A stretch of 64,000 bases of DNA from CAVTQZ01 sp963737015 (GTDB taxonomy: Bacteria > Actinomycetota > Acidimicrobiia > Acidimicrobiales > UBA8190). The stretch covers positions 372,001 to 436,000 of the forward strand of contig CAVTQZ010000002.1 of the NCBI GenBank assembly GCA_963737015.1. Direction: 5' to 3'. This document shows, in pieces, positions 32,616-41,584 of this stretch. A program made the position numbers and the translations under genes. The notes under the pieces were generated by a model, which saw nothing but the letters and a program-made list of their open reading frames with translations, was not told the DNA's origin and made no database searches. How positions within the stretch are numbered: the stretch's first letter is position 1; each line of letters begins with the position of its first letter.

Positions 32616-33464
32616 TCAGTCCTCTTCGGGGCTCTGTCCGCCCGCGGGCCGGCCCAGGTAGGCCTCGACAACCGACTCGTCCCGCTGGACCTCGGCCGGG
32701 GTCCCGAGGGCGATGAGGCGACCGAAGTTCAACACCGCCACGCGCTCGGCGATCGACATGACGAGGCGCATGTCGTGCTCGATGAGGAGGATCGTGACGT
32801 CCATCTCCTCGTTCACGCGGCGGATGAGCTCCTCCAATGCCTGCTTCTCGGCGAGGTTGGTGCCCGCGGCCGGCTCGTCCAGGAGCAGGAGCTCCGGAGT
32901 GGTCGCGAGAGCCCGGGCGACCTCGAGCTTGCGTTGATCGCCGTAGGGCAGGGAGCTCGCGAGCTCGTCGCCGCGGGCGGCGAGACCGACGAACTCGAGC
33001 AGCTCGTCGGCGCGTTGGCGGCTCTGGCGCTCTTCGCGTCTGGTGTGCGGGAGCTTGAGCATCGCCCCGAGAGGGCCCGTGTGCTGGCGCGACTCGACAC
33101 CTATGCGGATGTTCTCGAACGCTGTGAGCGCGTTGAACAGACGGCTCGTCTGGAACGTGCGCGCGATACCCAGGCGATTGACCCTGCTTGGACTGCGTCC
33201 GACGAGCGCCACCGGTTGGCGCGACCGCGGCGTGAAGGAGATGCGGCCTTCCTGGGGTGTGTAGACACCTGTGAGGCAATTGAACAGTGAGGTCTTTCCG
33301 GCGCCGTTCGGGCCTATGACCGAGAGGATCTCGCCGCGCTGTTGAACGAGGGTTACACCGGACAGACTGACCACGCCGCCGAAGCGCAGCGTCACGTCCT
33401 GCACGGAGACGATGGGGTCGGTGATCTCGGCGCCGGTCACCATCGTCTCGGCGGGGAGACTCAC
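32616..33464 (-). CDS. livG: Branched-chain amino acid ABC transporter ATPase LivG
   Basis: 282 residues. LRFGGVVSLSGVTLVQQRGE, Walker A VIGPNGAGKTSLFNCLTGVY, GIARTFQTSRLFNALTAFEN, signature region LPYGDQRKLEVARALA, Walker B LLLLDEPAAGTN, and LLIEHDMRLVMSIAERVAVL are LivG hallmarks. Its ATG overlaps the livM stop. An insert of about 10 residues (PRSRQPVALVGRSP) precedes the Q-loop region. Confidence 0.93.
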   Translation of the reverse strand: MSLPAETMVTGAEITDPIVSVQDVTLRFGGVVSLSGVTLVQQRGEILSVIGPNGAGKTSLFNCLTGVYTPQEGRISFTPRSRQPVALVGRSPSRVNRLGIARTFQTSRLFNALTAFENIRIGVESRQHTGPLGAMLKLPHTRREERQSRQRADELLEFVGLAARGDELASSLPYGDQRKLEVARALATTPELLLLDEPAAGTNLAEKQALEELIRRVNEEMDVTILLIEHDMRLVMSIAERVAVLNFGRLIALGTPAEVQRDESVVEAYLGRPAGGQSPEED

Positions 33465-34861
33465 GCCTGGCCTCCTGCGGGGTCGGCGGAGCCGCTCATT
33501 GCATCGGCCGTGCCGATTCCGCTCTCGGCGAGGCGGAACTCACTTCTCCGTCTGCGCGAGGGGAAGATCCCTTCGGGGCGGAAGATCATCATGACGACCA
33601 GCAGTGCGCCCAGATAGATGTAGAGGTCCTGGGGCTGGTAACCGAACAAAGGATGCTGCCGGAGGATCTGCGGCACCCACTGCAGGAACGCAGCGCCCGC
33701 CACCGCACCGGGCAGAGAGCCCATGCCTCCGAAGATCACGAGGACGAGGATGAGAATGGAGAGCTGCACGGTGAAGTCCTGCGAGGAGACGAAGCCGATC
33801 TTGCTCGCCTCCAGCAACCCGGCGAAGCCGGAAGTCGAAGCGCCGATCGAGAAGGCCATGACCTTGTACTTGAGGACGTTTATTCCCACCGCCTGGGCGG
33901 CCACCTCGTCCTCTCTCACGGCGGTGAAGGCGCGGCCCACCCGCGAGTTCTCGAGCGATCGAAACGCGAGCAGGACGAGGACGACGAAGCCGAGCAGCAG
34001 GTAGTAGTAGGGCAGGTTGCTCAGTGTCCATATGTATCTAAGGCCGCCCACGTGCAGCGAGAAGTGCGGGATGCCAGTCACCCCTTCAGCGCCACCGGTC
34101 ACCGACTGCAGGTTCGTGGCGACGATCTGGATGATCTCTCCGAAGCCGAGGGTGACGATCGCGAGGTAGTCGCCGCGCAGTCGCAAGGTCGGCGCACCGA
34201 GGATCACACCGGCGAGCATCGCGGCGGCGATGGCGAGGGGAATCGCCCAGAACGGGTTCACGTGGAAGGGAGGATGTACCGGCAGCGCGCCCGTCCAGTA
34301 CGCGCCCGAGTAGGCGCCTATCGCGTAGAACGCGATGTACCCGAGGTCGAGGAGACCCGCGTACCCCACAACGACATTCAGGCCCACTGCCAGCAACACG
34401 AACACGCCGATCTGGTCGACGAGAACCTCCTGCCAGAAGCCCGAAAGGGTGACGGGGTAGGCGATCGCCACCGCGAGAAGCGCAGCGTAGAAGCCGTAGC
34501 GCGCGCGGCGCGTCTCGAAGACCTTGCGCGGTGTCGAGAGAACCTGCTGGTTGATCTCTTTGATGCGTCCCCCGTAACGACGACGGACAGCCGTGAGGAA
34601 CCACATCAGCACCCCGAGACCGAGGAAGACGAGAACGCGTGGGTGCAGCAGCGAGCCGCTGAATCCTGCCGTCGGCGCTCCGGTGTTGCCCGAAGGCCCG
34701 GTCATGAGCGCGACCGTCAGAGCCCCGAGCAGCCACGCACCGAGCCGGCGGCCGTCGTCGCCGGCGAGCCACCCGAACGTTCGGCGCACGGACCGTCCGG
34801 ATGTCGGGGTGCCTGCGGGCGCGGGGGGGCCGGCCGAGTTCGAGGGCGGGATCGCCGTCAC
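33461..34861 (-). CDS. livM: Branched-chain amino acid ABC transporter permease LivM
   Basis: 466 residues, longer than usual because of a Pro/Gly-rich cytoplasmic leader and two extra N-terminal helices. The core has GLNVVVGYAGLLDLGYIAFY and LRLRGDYLAIVTLGFGEIIQ, with FRSLENSRVGRAFTAVREDE and AQAVGINVLKYKVMAFSIGA as the ATPase-docking region. Coupled by 4-bp overlaps to livH upstream and livG downstream. Confidence 0.92.
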   Translation of the reverse strand: MTAIPPSNSAGPPAPAGTPTSGRSVRRTFGWLAGDDGRRLGAWLLGALTVALMTGPSGNTGAPTAGFSGSLLHPRVLVFLGLGVLMWFLTAVRRRYGGRIKEINQQVLSTPRKVFETRRARYGFYAALLAVAIAYPVTLSGFWQEVLVDQIGVFVLLAVGLNVVVGYAGLLDLGYIAFYAIGAYSGAYWTGALPVHPPFHVNPFWAIPLAIAAAMLAGVILGAPTLRLRGDYLAIVTLGFGEIIQIVATNLQSVTGGAEGVTGIPHFSLHVGGLRYIWTLSNLPYYYLLLGFVVLVLLAFRSLENSRVGRAFTAVREDEVAAQAVGINVLKYKVMAFSIGASTSGFAGLLEASKIGFVSSQDFTVQLSILILVLVIFGGMGSLPGAVAGAAFLQWVPQILRQHPLFGYQPQDLYIYLGALLVVMMIFRPEGIFPSRRRRSEFRLAESGIGTADAMSGSADPAGGQA

Positions 34862-35787
34862 GCCGAACGCCCGAGCCTTTCGCCGAGAATGCCGGTGGGG
34901 CGGAAGAGGAGAACCGCCACGAGGATGCCGAAGGCGATGACGTCACGCCACGAGGACTGGACGCAAGCGACGCCCCAGTTCTCGACCACACCCAGGAGGA
35001 GCCCTCCGAGGACCGCGCCGCGGATGTTGCCGATCCCCCCGAGCACCGCAGCGGTGAAGGCCTTGAGACCCGGGGTGAATCCCATCGTGTACACGACCCC
35101 GGAGCTCAGCCCGAAGAGAAATCCGGCCGCGCCACCGAGGAGGCCACCGATCACGAAGGTCTGCGAGATCGTGCGGTCGATGTTGACGCCCATGAGCGCG
35201 GCTGTGTCCGCGTCCTGGGCGACGGCCCGGATCCCCCGGCCGAGCCGCGTGGCGGCGACGAGCCTGTCGAGGAGGACGAGCATCGCCACCGCGGAGACGG
35301 CGAGCACCACTTCGTAGGTCTGTACGGCAGCCCCGAAGACGGTGAAGACCGTGCCGTTCAAGTTGAAGGGGGCAGGTATCGAGACCGAATCCCGCCCGAA
35401 TTCCTTGCCCGCCAGGTTGTACAGGAAGAAGGAAGCGCCGATCGCGCTTATGAGGAAGGCGAGGCGTGGGGCGTTATGTCGCCTCAAGGGACGGTAGGCG
35501 ACGCGCTCGAGGACGAAGGCGACGGCTCCACCGGCCGCCGCCCCTGCGACGATCCCGACGACCACGAGGCCGACCGAATCCGCACCGTGGGGAGTGCTCG
35601 ATCCGATGAGTGTCCGGAGCATGAAGTAACCGGCGAAGCCGCCGGACATGAACACTTCGCTGTGAGCGAAGTTGATGAGCTGCAGCACGCCGTAGACGAG
35701 CGTGTAGCCGAGCGCTATGAGCGCGTACAGGAAGCCGTCGGAAAGTCCCTGGACGGTCAGCTGCCAGAAGCTGTGGGTGAAGCACAT
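34858..35787 (-). CDS. livH: Branched-chain amino acid ABC transporter permease LivH
   Basis: 309 residues, about eight helices. LSDGFLYALIALGYTLVYGV, LQLINFAHSEVFMSGGFAGY, and RAVAQDADTAALMGVNIDRT with KAFTAAVLGGIGNIRGAVLG are family motifs. It starts about 70 bp after the binding protein gene and its stop overlaps livM. Confidence 0.92.
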   Translation of the reverse strand: MCFTHSFWQLTVQGLSDGFLYALIALGYTLVYGVLQLINFAHSEVFMSGGFAGYFMLRTLIGSSTPHGADSVGLVVVGIVAGAAAGGAVAFVLERVAYRPLRRHNAPRLAFLISAIGASFFLYNLAGKEFGRDSVSIPAPFNLNGTVFTVFGAAVQTYEVVLAVSAVAMLVLLDRLVAATRLGRGIRAVAQDADTAALMGVNIDRTISQTFVIGGLLGGAAGFLFGLSSGVVYTMGFTPGLKAFTAAVLGGIGNIRGAVLGGLLLGVVENWGVACVQSSWRDVIAFGILVAVLLFRPTGILGERLGRSA

Positions 35788-35857
35788 CGCGAGCGAGTGC
35801 GCCCGTGCGCCTGGTCAGGGCCGAACGAGGTCCGGTCCCGACCCGTGGCGCATCGAG

Positions 35858-37093
35858 CTAGCTGCCGATCAGCTGCGTCACTGAGCCGAGCTGGACGAAG
35901 CTTGTCCCCTGCACCTGATAGACGTAAACGGCCGTGCCCGCGATGTTGCCGTTGGACTCGAACGCGATGGTCTTGGTCAGACCTTTGTAGCTGACCGAGT
36001 GTAAGCCGTTCACCACACCCGAGTCGGTGACGTTGTGACCCAACTTCTTCATCACGTCTATGACGGCGTTCGTTGCGTCGTACGCCTCACCGGAGTAGAT
36101 GCCCGGCGCGAAACCGGCGAGCTTCTTGTAGCCGGTGTTGAACGATGAGGCAGCGCTGTTCTTCGTTATGTCCTGGCAAGCACAGCTTGCATAAGCGCCG
36201 ACCGCTACCGACTGACCCGCCTGCGTGACGAACGTGTCGCTCTCCGAACCATCGTCGGACACCAGCTGTCCGGTGAAGCTCGCAGTCTTCAAGGCCTTCG
36301 CCAGTAGCGCGAAGTCGCAGTAGTAACCCGCGTAGAACACGGCAGGGTCGTTGCTCTGCTTGACCTTCGTGGCCAATGCTCCGTACTGCTGGACGTTGCC
36401 GGTGCCGGCCTGGCACTGGGTGGTGCCGGGGGCGGTCTCGTGCGTCACGGTGACTCCGAGAGTCTGCGCCTCAGTGTCGAACGCGCCGACGAGCCCTTGC
36501 GCGTAAGCGCTCGCGTCATCGATCGAGTAGACGGATTTGGCGTTCAGTTTCTTGGCGATGAACTGTGCGTCGGCAGGACCTTGTGAGTCATCGTCAGCGA
36601 CGACCCTGAAGAAGTCGTTCCAGCCGTGCGTCTGAAGGGTGGGGTCAGTCGCAGAGGGTGTGACGATTGCAAGACCCGCCTGGTTGTAGAGCGGGTCGGC
36701 GGCTTTGCTCGCGCCCGAGAAGGCCGGTCCGATCACCGCTTTGACCGAGGTGTCACCGATCACGGCCTGAGCGGCCGTCGGAGCTTGGGTAGGGGAGCCC
36801 TGGTCGTCCTCGGGCAGGAACTTGAGCTTGAAGGGAAGCTTTCCGAAGGTGGTACCCGCGTTCGCCTGGTTGATGGCGAGCTGCACAGCGAACTTCTGGA
36901 AAAGACCGAGCTGGGAGTTGCCACCCGAAAGTGGACCTTCGTAGGCGATCGTGTAGGTCGGACCACTGCTGCCGGAACCCGATCCGGAAGAGCTCGACGA
37001 GCTGCAGGCGGCGAGCGCAAGGGAGGCGACGCCGACCACGATGCCCAACCGGACGAGGCGGCCGGTTCGGGCCGTCAGGAAGCTTCTGTTCAT
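35858..37093 (-). CDS. livK: Branched-chain amino acid ABC transporter substrate-binding lipoprotein
   Basis: 411 residues from ATG 37093, which follows a GGGGAGAG ribosome site and opens a lipoprotein signal (LGIVVGVASLALAACSSSSS). The mature protein begins YTIAYEGPLSGGNSQLGL and carries KAVIGPAFSGASKAADPLYN and GEAYDATNAVIDVMKKLG, of the periplasmic-binding-protein type I fold. First gene of the importer operon. The ligand may be an amino acid or another small acid or amide, since Liv systems vary. Confidence 0.9.
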   Translation of the reverse strand: MNRSFLTARTGRLVRLGIVVGVASLALAACSSSSSSGSGSGSSGPTYTIAYEGPLSGGNSQLGLFQKFAVQLAINQANAGTTFGKLPFKLKFLPEDDQGSPTQAPTAAQAVIGDTSVKAVIGPAFSGASKAADPLYNQAGLAIVTPSATDPTLQTHGWNDFFRVVADDDSQGPADAQFIAKKLNAKSVYSIDDASAYAQGLVGAFDTEAQTLGVTVTHETAPGTTQCQAGTGNVQQYGALATKVKQSNDPAVFYAGYYCDFALLAKALKTASFTGQLVSDDGSESDTFVTQAGQSVAVGAYASCACQDITKNSAASSFNTGYKKLAGFAPGIYSGEAYDATNAVIDVMKKLGHNVTDSGVVNGLHSVSYKGLTKTIAFESNGNIAGTAVYVYQVQGTSFVQLGSVTQLIGS

Positions 37094-37205
37094 GAGCTCT
37101 CTCCCCTCTTTTCGGCGCCCGTCGATCCGGCGACGCGCCGTCGTGGTGTTCTGGTGTTCGCCCAGCGGGCTCGGGCACATGGTAGGAGGTGCGGCGGCCG
37201 CAAGT

Positions 37206-37218
37206 CGGATTGAATCCG
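37206..37218. promoter_or_regulatory. Palindrome in the divergent livK / CocE promoter region
   Basis: cggatt-g-aatccg is a perfect 6-bp inverted repeat in the 231-bp spacer between two divergent genes. It is a reasonable operator-sized site; no regulator gene is adjacent. The rest of the spacer holds no other structure I can support. Confidence 0.3.
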
Positions 37219-37324
37219 GCCGAATCGCCCACCTGACCACCCTCGCCACGCAGCATCGCAAGGTGGCACACAGAAAGCGGTTCGACAATGGGACGTTTGG
37301 AGCGGCACTCGGAAGGGCGGCGGA

Positions 37325-39688
37325 ATGTCGAGCAGGAAACCGTGGATTCGGCGCGGGGCGTCGTTGGCTGTATTGCTCGTGGGCGCCCTGCTCGTCAGCG
37401 GGCCCCTCACGCGGGCCGGAGCGGCCTCCTCAGCTCCGACCTTCACGGCGGTGGGAAGCGCAGAGCAGGTCTACGTGACTGGAGTGGGCGGGTCCGCCCG
37501 GATGTCGCTCGTCACGCCGAAAGGCCAAACCCTCTACACCCAGAAGGCCGACTCGATCGGCGGGCTGCTCTTCCGAAACGTTCAGCCCGGCAGCGGTTAC
37601 AGGGTGCGCCTGGACTCGAGCGGGCAGGAATCAGGCCCCGTCACGGTTCACTCGGACCAGGCGGCTCCGTGGGATCCGAGCATCTACGACCAGTCGATCC
37701 CCGACAGCGGATACACCTACCTGACAACGCGCGACGGTACGAAGCTCGCGATCGACGTTCACCCGCCGACGAGCCCGGCCGGTGAGCCGGGGCTCCCCGC
37801 GGGGACACCGGTTCCCAGCGGTCCCGACTACGCGCCGCCCTACCCGACCCTGATCGAGTACTCGGGTTACGGCTACGCCGATCCGGCCGGCCCCGTGAAC
37901 GGCATCGCCGTCCTGGCGAACCTGATGGGGTTCGCGGTGGTGGACGTGAACATGCGCGGCACCGGCTGTTCGGGTGGCGCCTACGACTTCTTCGAGGCGC
38001 TCCAGAACCTCGACGGTTACGACGTCGTCGAGACCATCGCCCACCAGCCCTGGGTCCTCGGCCACAAGGTCGGGATGATGGGAATCTCCTACGGGGCCAT
38101 CAGCCAGCTCTTCACCGCGCAGCTGGACCCGCCGGACCTCGAGGCGATCTCGCCGCTCTCCACGATCGACGCGACCGCCACGACCCTGTACCCGGGTGGG
38201 ATCCTCAACACCGGTTTCGCCGTTGCCTGGGCAGACCAACGTCAGCAGGAGGCAGAGCCCGCCGGGCCCAACAGCGGCCAGTCCTGGGCATACCAACGGA
38301 TCCAAGGCGGGGACACCACCTGCGCGGCCGACCAGGTGCTCCACGGTGAGGCGGCGGACCTGAACGCCAAGATCGCCGCCAACTCCCATTACAACCCGTC
38401 GGTCGCCGACCCCCTCGACCCGATCACCTTCGTGAGCAAGATCAAGGTCCCGACCTTCATGGCCTGCCAGTGGGAAGACGAGCAGACCGGCGGCCATTGT
38501 GCTGACCTGGCCCAGCACTTCACGGGGACCTCGCAGAAGTGGTTCACCTTCACCAACGGTGCGCACATCGACTCGCTCGATCCCTACACCTACGACCGGT
38601 GGTACGACTTCTTGGAGCTCTTCGTGGCTCATCAAGCCCCGATCACGAACGCCGCGCTCACCCGGGCGGCTGCGCCGGTGGTCTATCAAGCGGCGATGGG
38701 CGTTCCGGACTCGGACGTCGTGACACTGCCGGTCGATCCGATCCAGGCGATTCCGACCTACGGCGCGGCGCTCGCCGCATTCGACCAGCTTCCGTCGGTG
38801 CGGGTCCTGTTCGATAACGGTGCCGGCACATCTCCCACCGGAAGTGCGACACCGGGCAATCCATATCCGGGATTCGAACAGGACTTCTCGTCCTTCCCGG
38901 TCCCCGGGACCACTGCGCAAAGGTGGTACCTCGGCCCGGACGGGACGCTCGAGGACACGGCGCCATCAGGCCAGGGGATCGACTGGTACACGTCGAACGC
39001 GAACACACTGCCGCTGACCGACTTTGGCTCCAACACCGGCGGTGGGGGGCTGTGGGGCAACGCTTCGCAGTGGCAGTGGAACTGGCAGCAGAACCCGGCC
39101 GGCACGGCGGTCTCGTTCGTATCGGCACCGCTCACTTCAGATACGACGGTCATAGGCGCGGGAGCAGTCGATCTCTGGGTGAGGTCTTCGACGCCCGACG
39201 TCGACCTTCAGGCCACGATCAGCGAGGTGCGGCCGGACGGGAACGAGACCTTCGTCCAGAACGGCTGGATCCGGGCGAGCGAGCGCAAGCTCTCCACGAG
39301 CTCCGACAACATGTTCAAACAGCGGAGCACGGCGTTGGAGCCGATACCGACGTTCACAACGGCCGACGCCGCGCCGATGCCAGCCGGCAAGTTCGTGAAA
39401 GTCGTGATCCCGCTCTATTACGAAGGTCACGCCTATCGCACCGGTTCGCGAATCCGTGTGACGATCTCAGCGCCGAACGGGACCCAACCGGTGTGGTCGT
39501 TCGGCGCGACGGAACCCAGCGGGACCGCAAAAATTTCGATCGCGTTCTCGAAGTCGATGCCTTCGAGCCTGATCCTTCCGGTCGTTGCCGGCGTGGACGT
39601 CCCGACGCCGCTACCGCCGTGCCCGAGCCTGCGAAACGAACCGTGCAGGAGCTACGTACCGACCGTCGACAACACGGCGACGAGCTGA
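37325..39688 (+). CDS. Secreted CocE/NonD family hydrolase (X-prolyl dipeptidyl-peptidase-like)
   Basis: 787 residues. A signal peptide (SLAVLLVGALLVSGPLTRAG) is followed by about 90 residues of beta-rich N-terminal domain, then the alpha/beta hydrolase: YLTTRDGTKLAIDVHPPTSP, LIEYSGYGYADPAG, DVNMRGTGCSGGAYDFFE, and the nucleophile GMMGISYGAISQLF. A jelly-roll C-terminal domain (VIGAGAVDLWVRSSTPDVDL, ISEVRPDGNETFVQNGWIRA) is the XPP C-terminal fold. Family members cleave esters, amides or proline peptides. It is divergent from the Liv operon; a link such as peptide breakdown feeding uptake is only suggestive. Confidence 0.88.
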   Translation: MSSRKPWIRRGASLAVLLVGALLVSGPLTRAGAASSAPTFTAVGSAEQVYVTGVGGSARMSLVTPKGQTLYTQKADSIGGLLFRNVQPGSGYRVRLDSSGQESGPVTVHSDQAAPWDPSIYDQSIPDSGYTYLTTRDGTKLAIDVHPPTSPAGEPGLPAGTPVPSGPDYAPPYPTLIEYSGYGYADPAGPVNGIAVLANLMGFAVVDVNMRGTGCSGGAYDFFEALQNLDGYDVVETIAHQPWVLGHKVGMMGISYGAISQLFTAQLDPPDLEAISPLSTIDATATTLYPGGILNTGFAVAWADQRQQEAEPAGPNSGQSWAYQRIQGGDTTCAADQVLHGEAADLNAKIAANSHYNPSVADPLDPITFVSKIKVPTFMACQWEDEQTGGHCADLAQHFTGTSQKWFTFTNGAHIDSLDPYTYDRWYDFLELFVAHQAPITNAALTRAAAPVVYQAAMGVPDSDVVTLPVDPIQAIPTYGAALAAFDQLPSVRVLFDNGAGTSPTGSATPGNPYPGFEQDFSSFPVPGTTAQRWYLGPDGTLEDTAPSGQGIDWYTSNANTLPLTDFGSNTGGGGLWGNASQWQWNWQQNPAGTAVSFVSAPLTSDTTVIGAGAVDLWVRSSTPDVDLQATISEVRPDGNETFVQNGWIRASERKLSTSSDNMFKQRSTALEPIPTFTTADAAPMPAGKFVKVVIPLYYEGHAYRTGSRIRVTISAPNGTQPVWSFGATEPSGTAKISIAFSKSMPSSLILPVVAGVDVPTPLPPCPSLRNEPCRSYVPTVDNTATS

Positions 39689-39754
39689 CCGTCCCATCGG
39701 TTGCCGCGCATCCCGAGCGGCGGACCTACACCCCGGCTGACCTAGTGTTACGCC

Positions 39755-41584
39755 GTGGCCGAAGGTGATCAGGCGGCTGTGAATTACGATCCGGAGACCG
39801 TTCGCGCCAAGTACCTCGCTGAACGTGATCGGCGCCTAGTCGCCGGTCGTACCGACATCCGCGATCTTCGTAGCGACGGGTTCTTCGCCCACTACCGCGA
39901 CGACCCGTTCGCCCAGGTTCAAGAACGGAGTCCCGTCGCCGACGAGGTCGACGCCGTGATCGTGGGCGGCGGGATCGCAGGGCTCGTGGCCGGGGCGAAC
40001 CTGCGCAAGGCGGGTCTCGAGAGGATCCGCATCGTCGACGAGGCCGGCGGGGTCGGCGGAACCTGGTATTGGAACCGCTATCCGGGTGTGATGTGCGACG
40101 TCGAGTCCTACATCTACATCCCGATGCTCGAAGAGCTCGGCTACGTGCCAACCCGGCGCTACGCCTTCGGTGAGGAGATACGGGGCTGCCTCGAGACGAT
40201 CGCCGAGCGTTTCGACCTGAACTCCGATGCTCTGTTCCACACCAGTGTGACGCGGGCCGAGTGGGACGAAGAGATCGCGCGCTGGCGCGTCCACACGAAC
40301 CGTGGCGACGAGGTCAGGTCCCGTTGGTACGTCCTCGCCGTGGGGATCCTCAACCTGATGAAGCTGCCCGCGATCCCCGGGATGGAGGACTTTGCAGGGC
40401 ATTCGTTTCATACGGCTCGCTGGGACTATTCCTATACGGGAGGCGGACCGCATGAGCCACTGTCGGGACTGGCCGACAAAGTGGTCGCCGTCCTCGGCAC
40501 CGGAGCCAGTGGCATCCAGTGCGTGCCGCCCTTGGCGGAATCGTCGAAGCATCTCTACGTGTTCCAGCGCACGCCGTCGGCGGTAGGAGAGCGGGGGAAC
40601 CGGCCGACGACTCCGGATTTCGGCGACACGCTCGAGCCGGGCTGGCAACGCGCCCGCATGGACAACTTCCAGGCCATCATCATGGGCCGGCAAGTCGACG
40701 CCGACCAGATCGACGACGGGTGGACGCACCATTGGGCGGCTGTGCAGCATCCTCCCCGCCGTAAGGACATGACGATCGAGGAATACATGCGGACGGCGGA
40801 GGCGATCGACTACCGGATCATGGAGACGCACCGCCAGCGGGTCGAACAGCTCGTGTCGGACCCGGTGAAGGCGGAGGTCCTGAAGCCCTACTACCGCTAC
40901 CTGTGCAAGCGGCCCTGCTTCCATGATGAGTACCTGCAGGCATTCAACAGCGCGAACGTCACCCTGATCGACTGTCCCGGCGGGATCGAGCGGATCTCCG
41001 GAAAGGGTCCGGTGGTCGATGGCCAGCAATACGAGGTCGACTGCATCATCTACGGCACCGGCTTCGAACCCGAACTGACACCGCTCTACCGGCGTGCGGG
41101 CCACGAGATCGTCGGTCGCGGTGGAGTCACCTTGACGCAGAAGTGGGCTGAGGGCGCGGCGAGTCTCTTCGGCATGATGACCCGGGGATTCCCGAACATG
41201 TTCGTCATGCCGGCCCCGGCCCAGCAAGCGGTGGTGACGGTGAACTACACGCAACTCGCGGTGCTCGGCGGGGAATTCGTCGGCCGCGCTGTCGGACTCC
41301 TCGAGGACCAGGGGATCGAGGTCTTCGACGTGAGCGCCGACGCCGAGGAAGCCTGGACGCAGAAGATCGTCGACTCCTTCGTGGACGGAAGTGCGGTCAT
41401 GTCCGCCTGCACGCCTTCCCGTCTGAACAACGAAGGTCATCCCGAGCTGATGAATCCCCGAAACGCCAACTACGGCAGGGGAATGGGCGACTGGTTCGGC
41501 TACCGCGATCTTCTCGAGCAGTGGATCGATGCCGGCAAGCTCGAAGGCCTCGAGGTCGAGGTCCGTTCTCCAGCACCGAGTTGA
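39755..41584 (+). CDS. Type I Baeyer-Villiger-like flavin monooxygenase
   Basis: 609 residues from GTG 39755. FAD site VIVGGGIAGLVAGANLRKAG, the GTWYWNRYPGVMCDVESYIY segment typical of cyclohexanone/acetone monooxygenase relatives, the fingerprint FAGHSFHTARW (FxGxxxHxxxW), and the NADPH site VVAVLGTGASGIQCVPPLAE. These enzymes insert oxygen beside a ketone to give an ester or lactone. A 90-residue N-terminal extension precedes the FAD domain. The stop overlaps the start of the SDR gene, so the two are coupled. Confidence 0.9.
   Translation: MAEGDQAAVNYDPETVRAKYLAERDRRLVAGRTDIRDLRSDGFFAHYRDDPFAQVQERSPVADEVDAVIVGGGIAGLVAGANLRKAGLERIRIVDEAGGVGGTWYWNRYPGVMCDVESYIYIPMLEELGYVPTRRYAFGEEIRGCLETIAERFDLNSDALFHTSVTRAEWDEEIARWRVHTNRGDEVRSRWYVLAVGILNLMKLPAIPGMEDFAGHSFHTARWDYSYTGGGPHEPLSGLADKVVAVLGTGASGIQCVPPLAESSKHLYVFQRTPSAVGERGNRPTTPDFGDTLEPGWQRARMDNFQAIIMGRQVDADQIDDGWTHHWAAVQHPPRRKDMTIEEYMRTAEAIDYRIMETHRQRVEQLVSDPVKAEVLKPYYRYLCKRPCFHDEYLQAFNSANVTLIDCPGGIERISGKGPVVDGQQYEVDCIIYGTGFEPELTPLYRRAGHEIVGRGGVTLTQKWAEGAASLFGMMTRGFPNMFVMPAPAQQAVVTVNYTQLAVLGGEFVGRAVGLLEDQGIEVFDVSADAEEAWTQKIVDSFVDGSAVMSACTPSRLNNEGHPELMNPRNANYGRGMGDWFGYRDLLEQWIDAGKLEGLEVEVRSPAPS

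Noticed and set aside
33653..35317. 554-residue forward ORF opposite livM and livH
   Set aside because: Antisense shadow of two clear membrane proteins in GC-rich DNA; composition is Arg/Glu/Asp-rich with no family features.
39836..41440. 534-residue reverse ORF opposite the Baeyer-Villiger monooxygenase
   Set aside because: Shadow frame of a gene with unmistakable motifs on the other strand.
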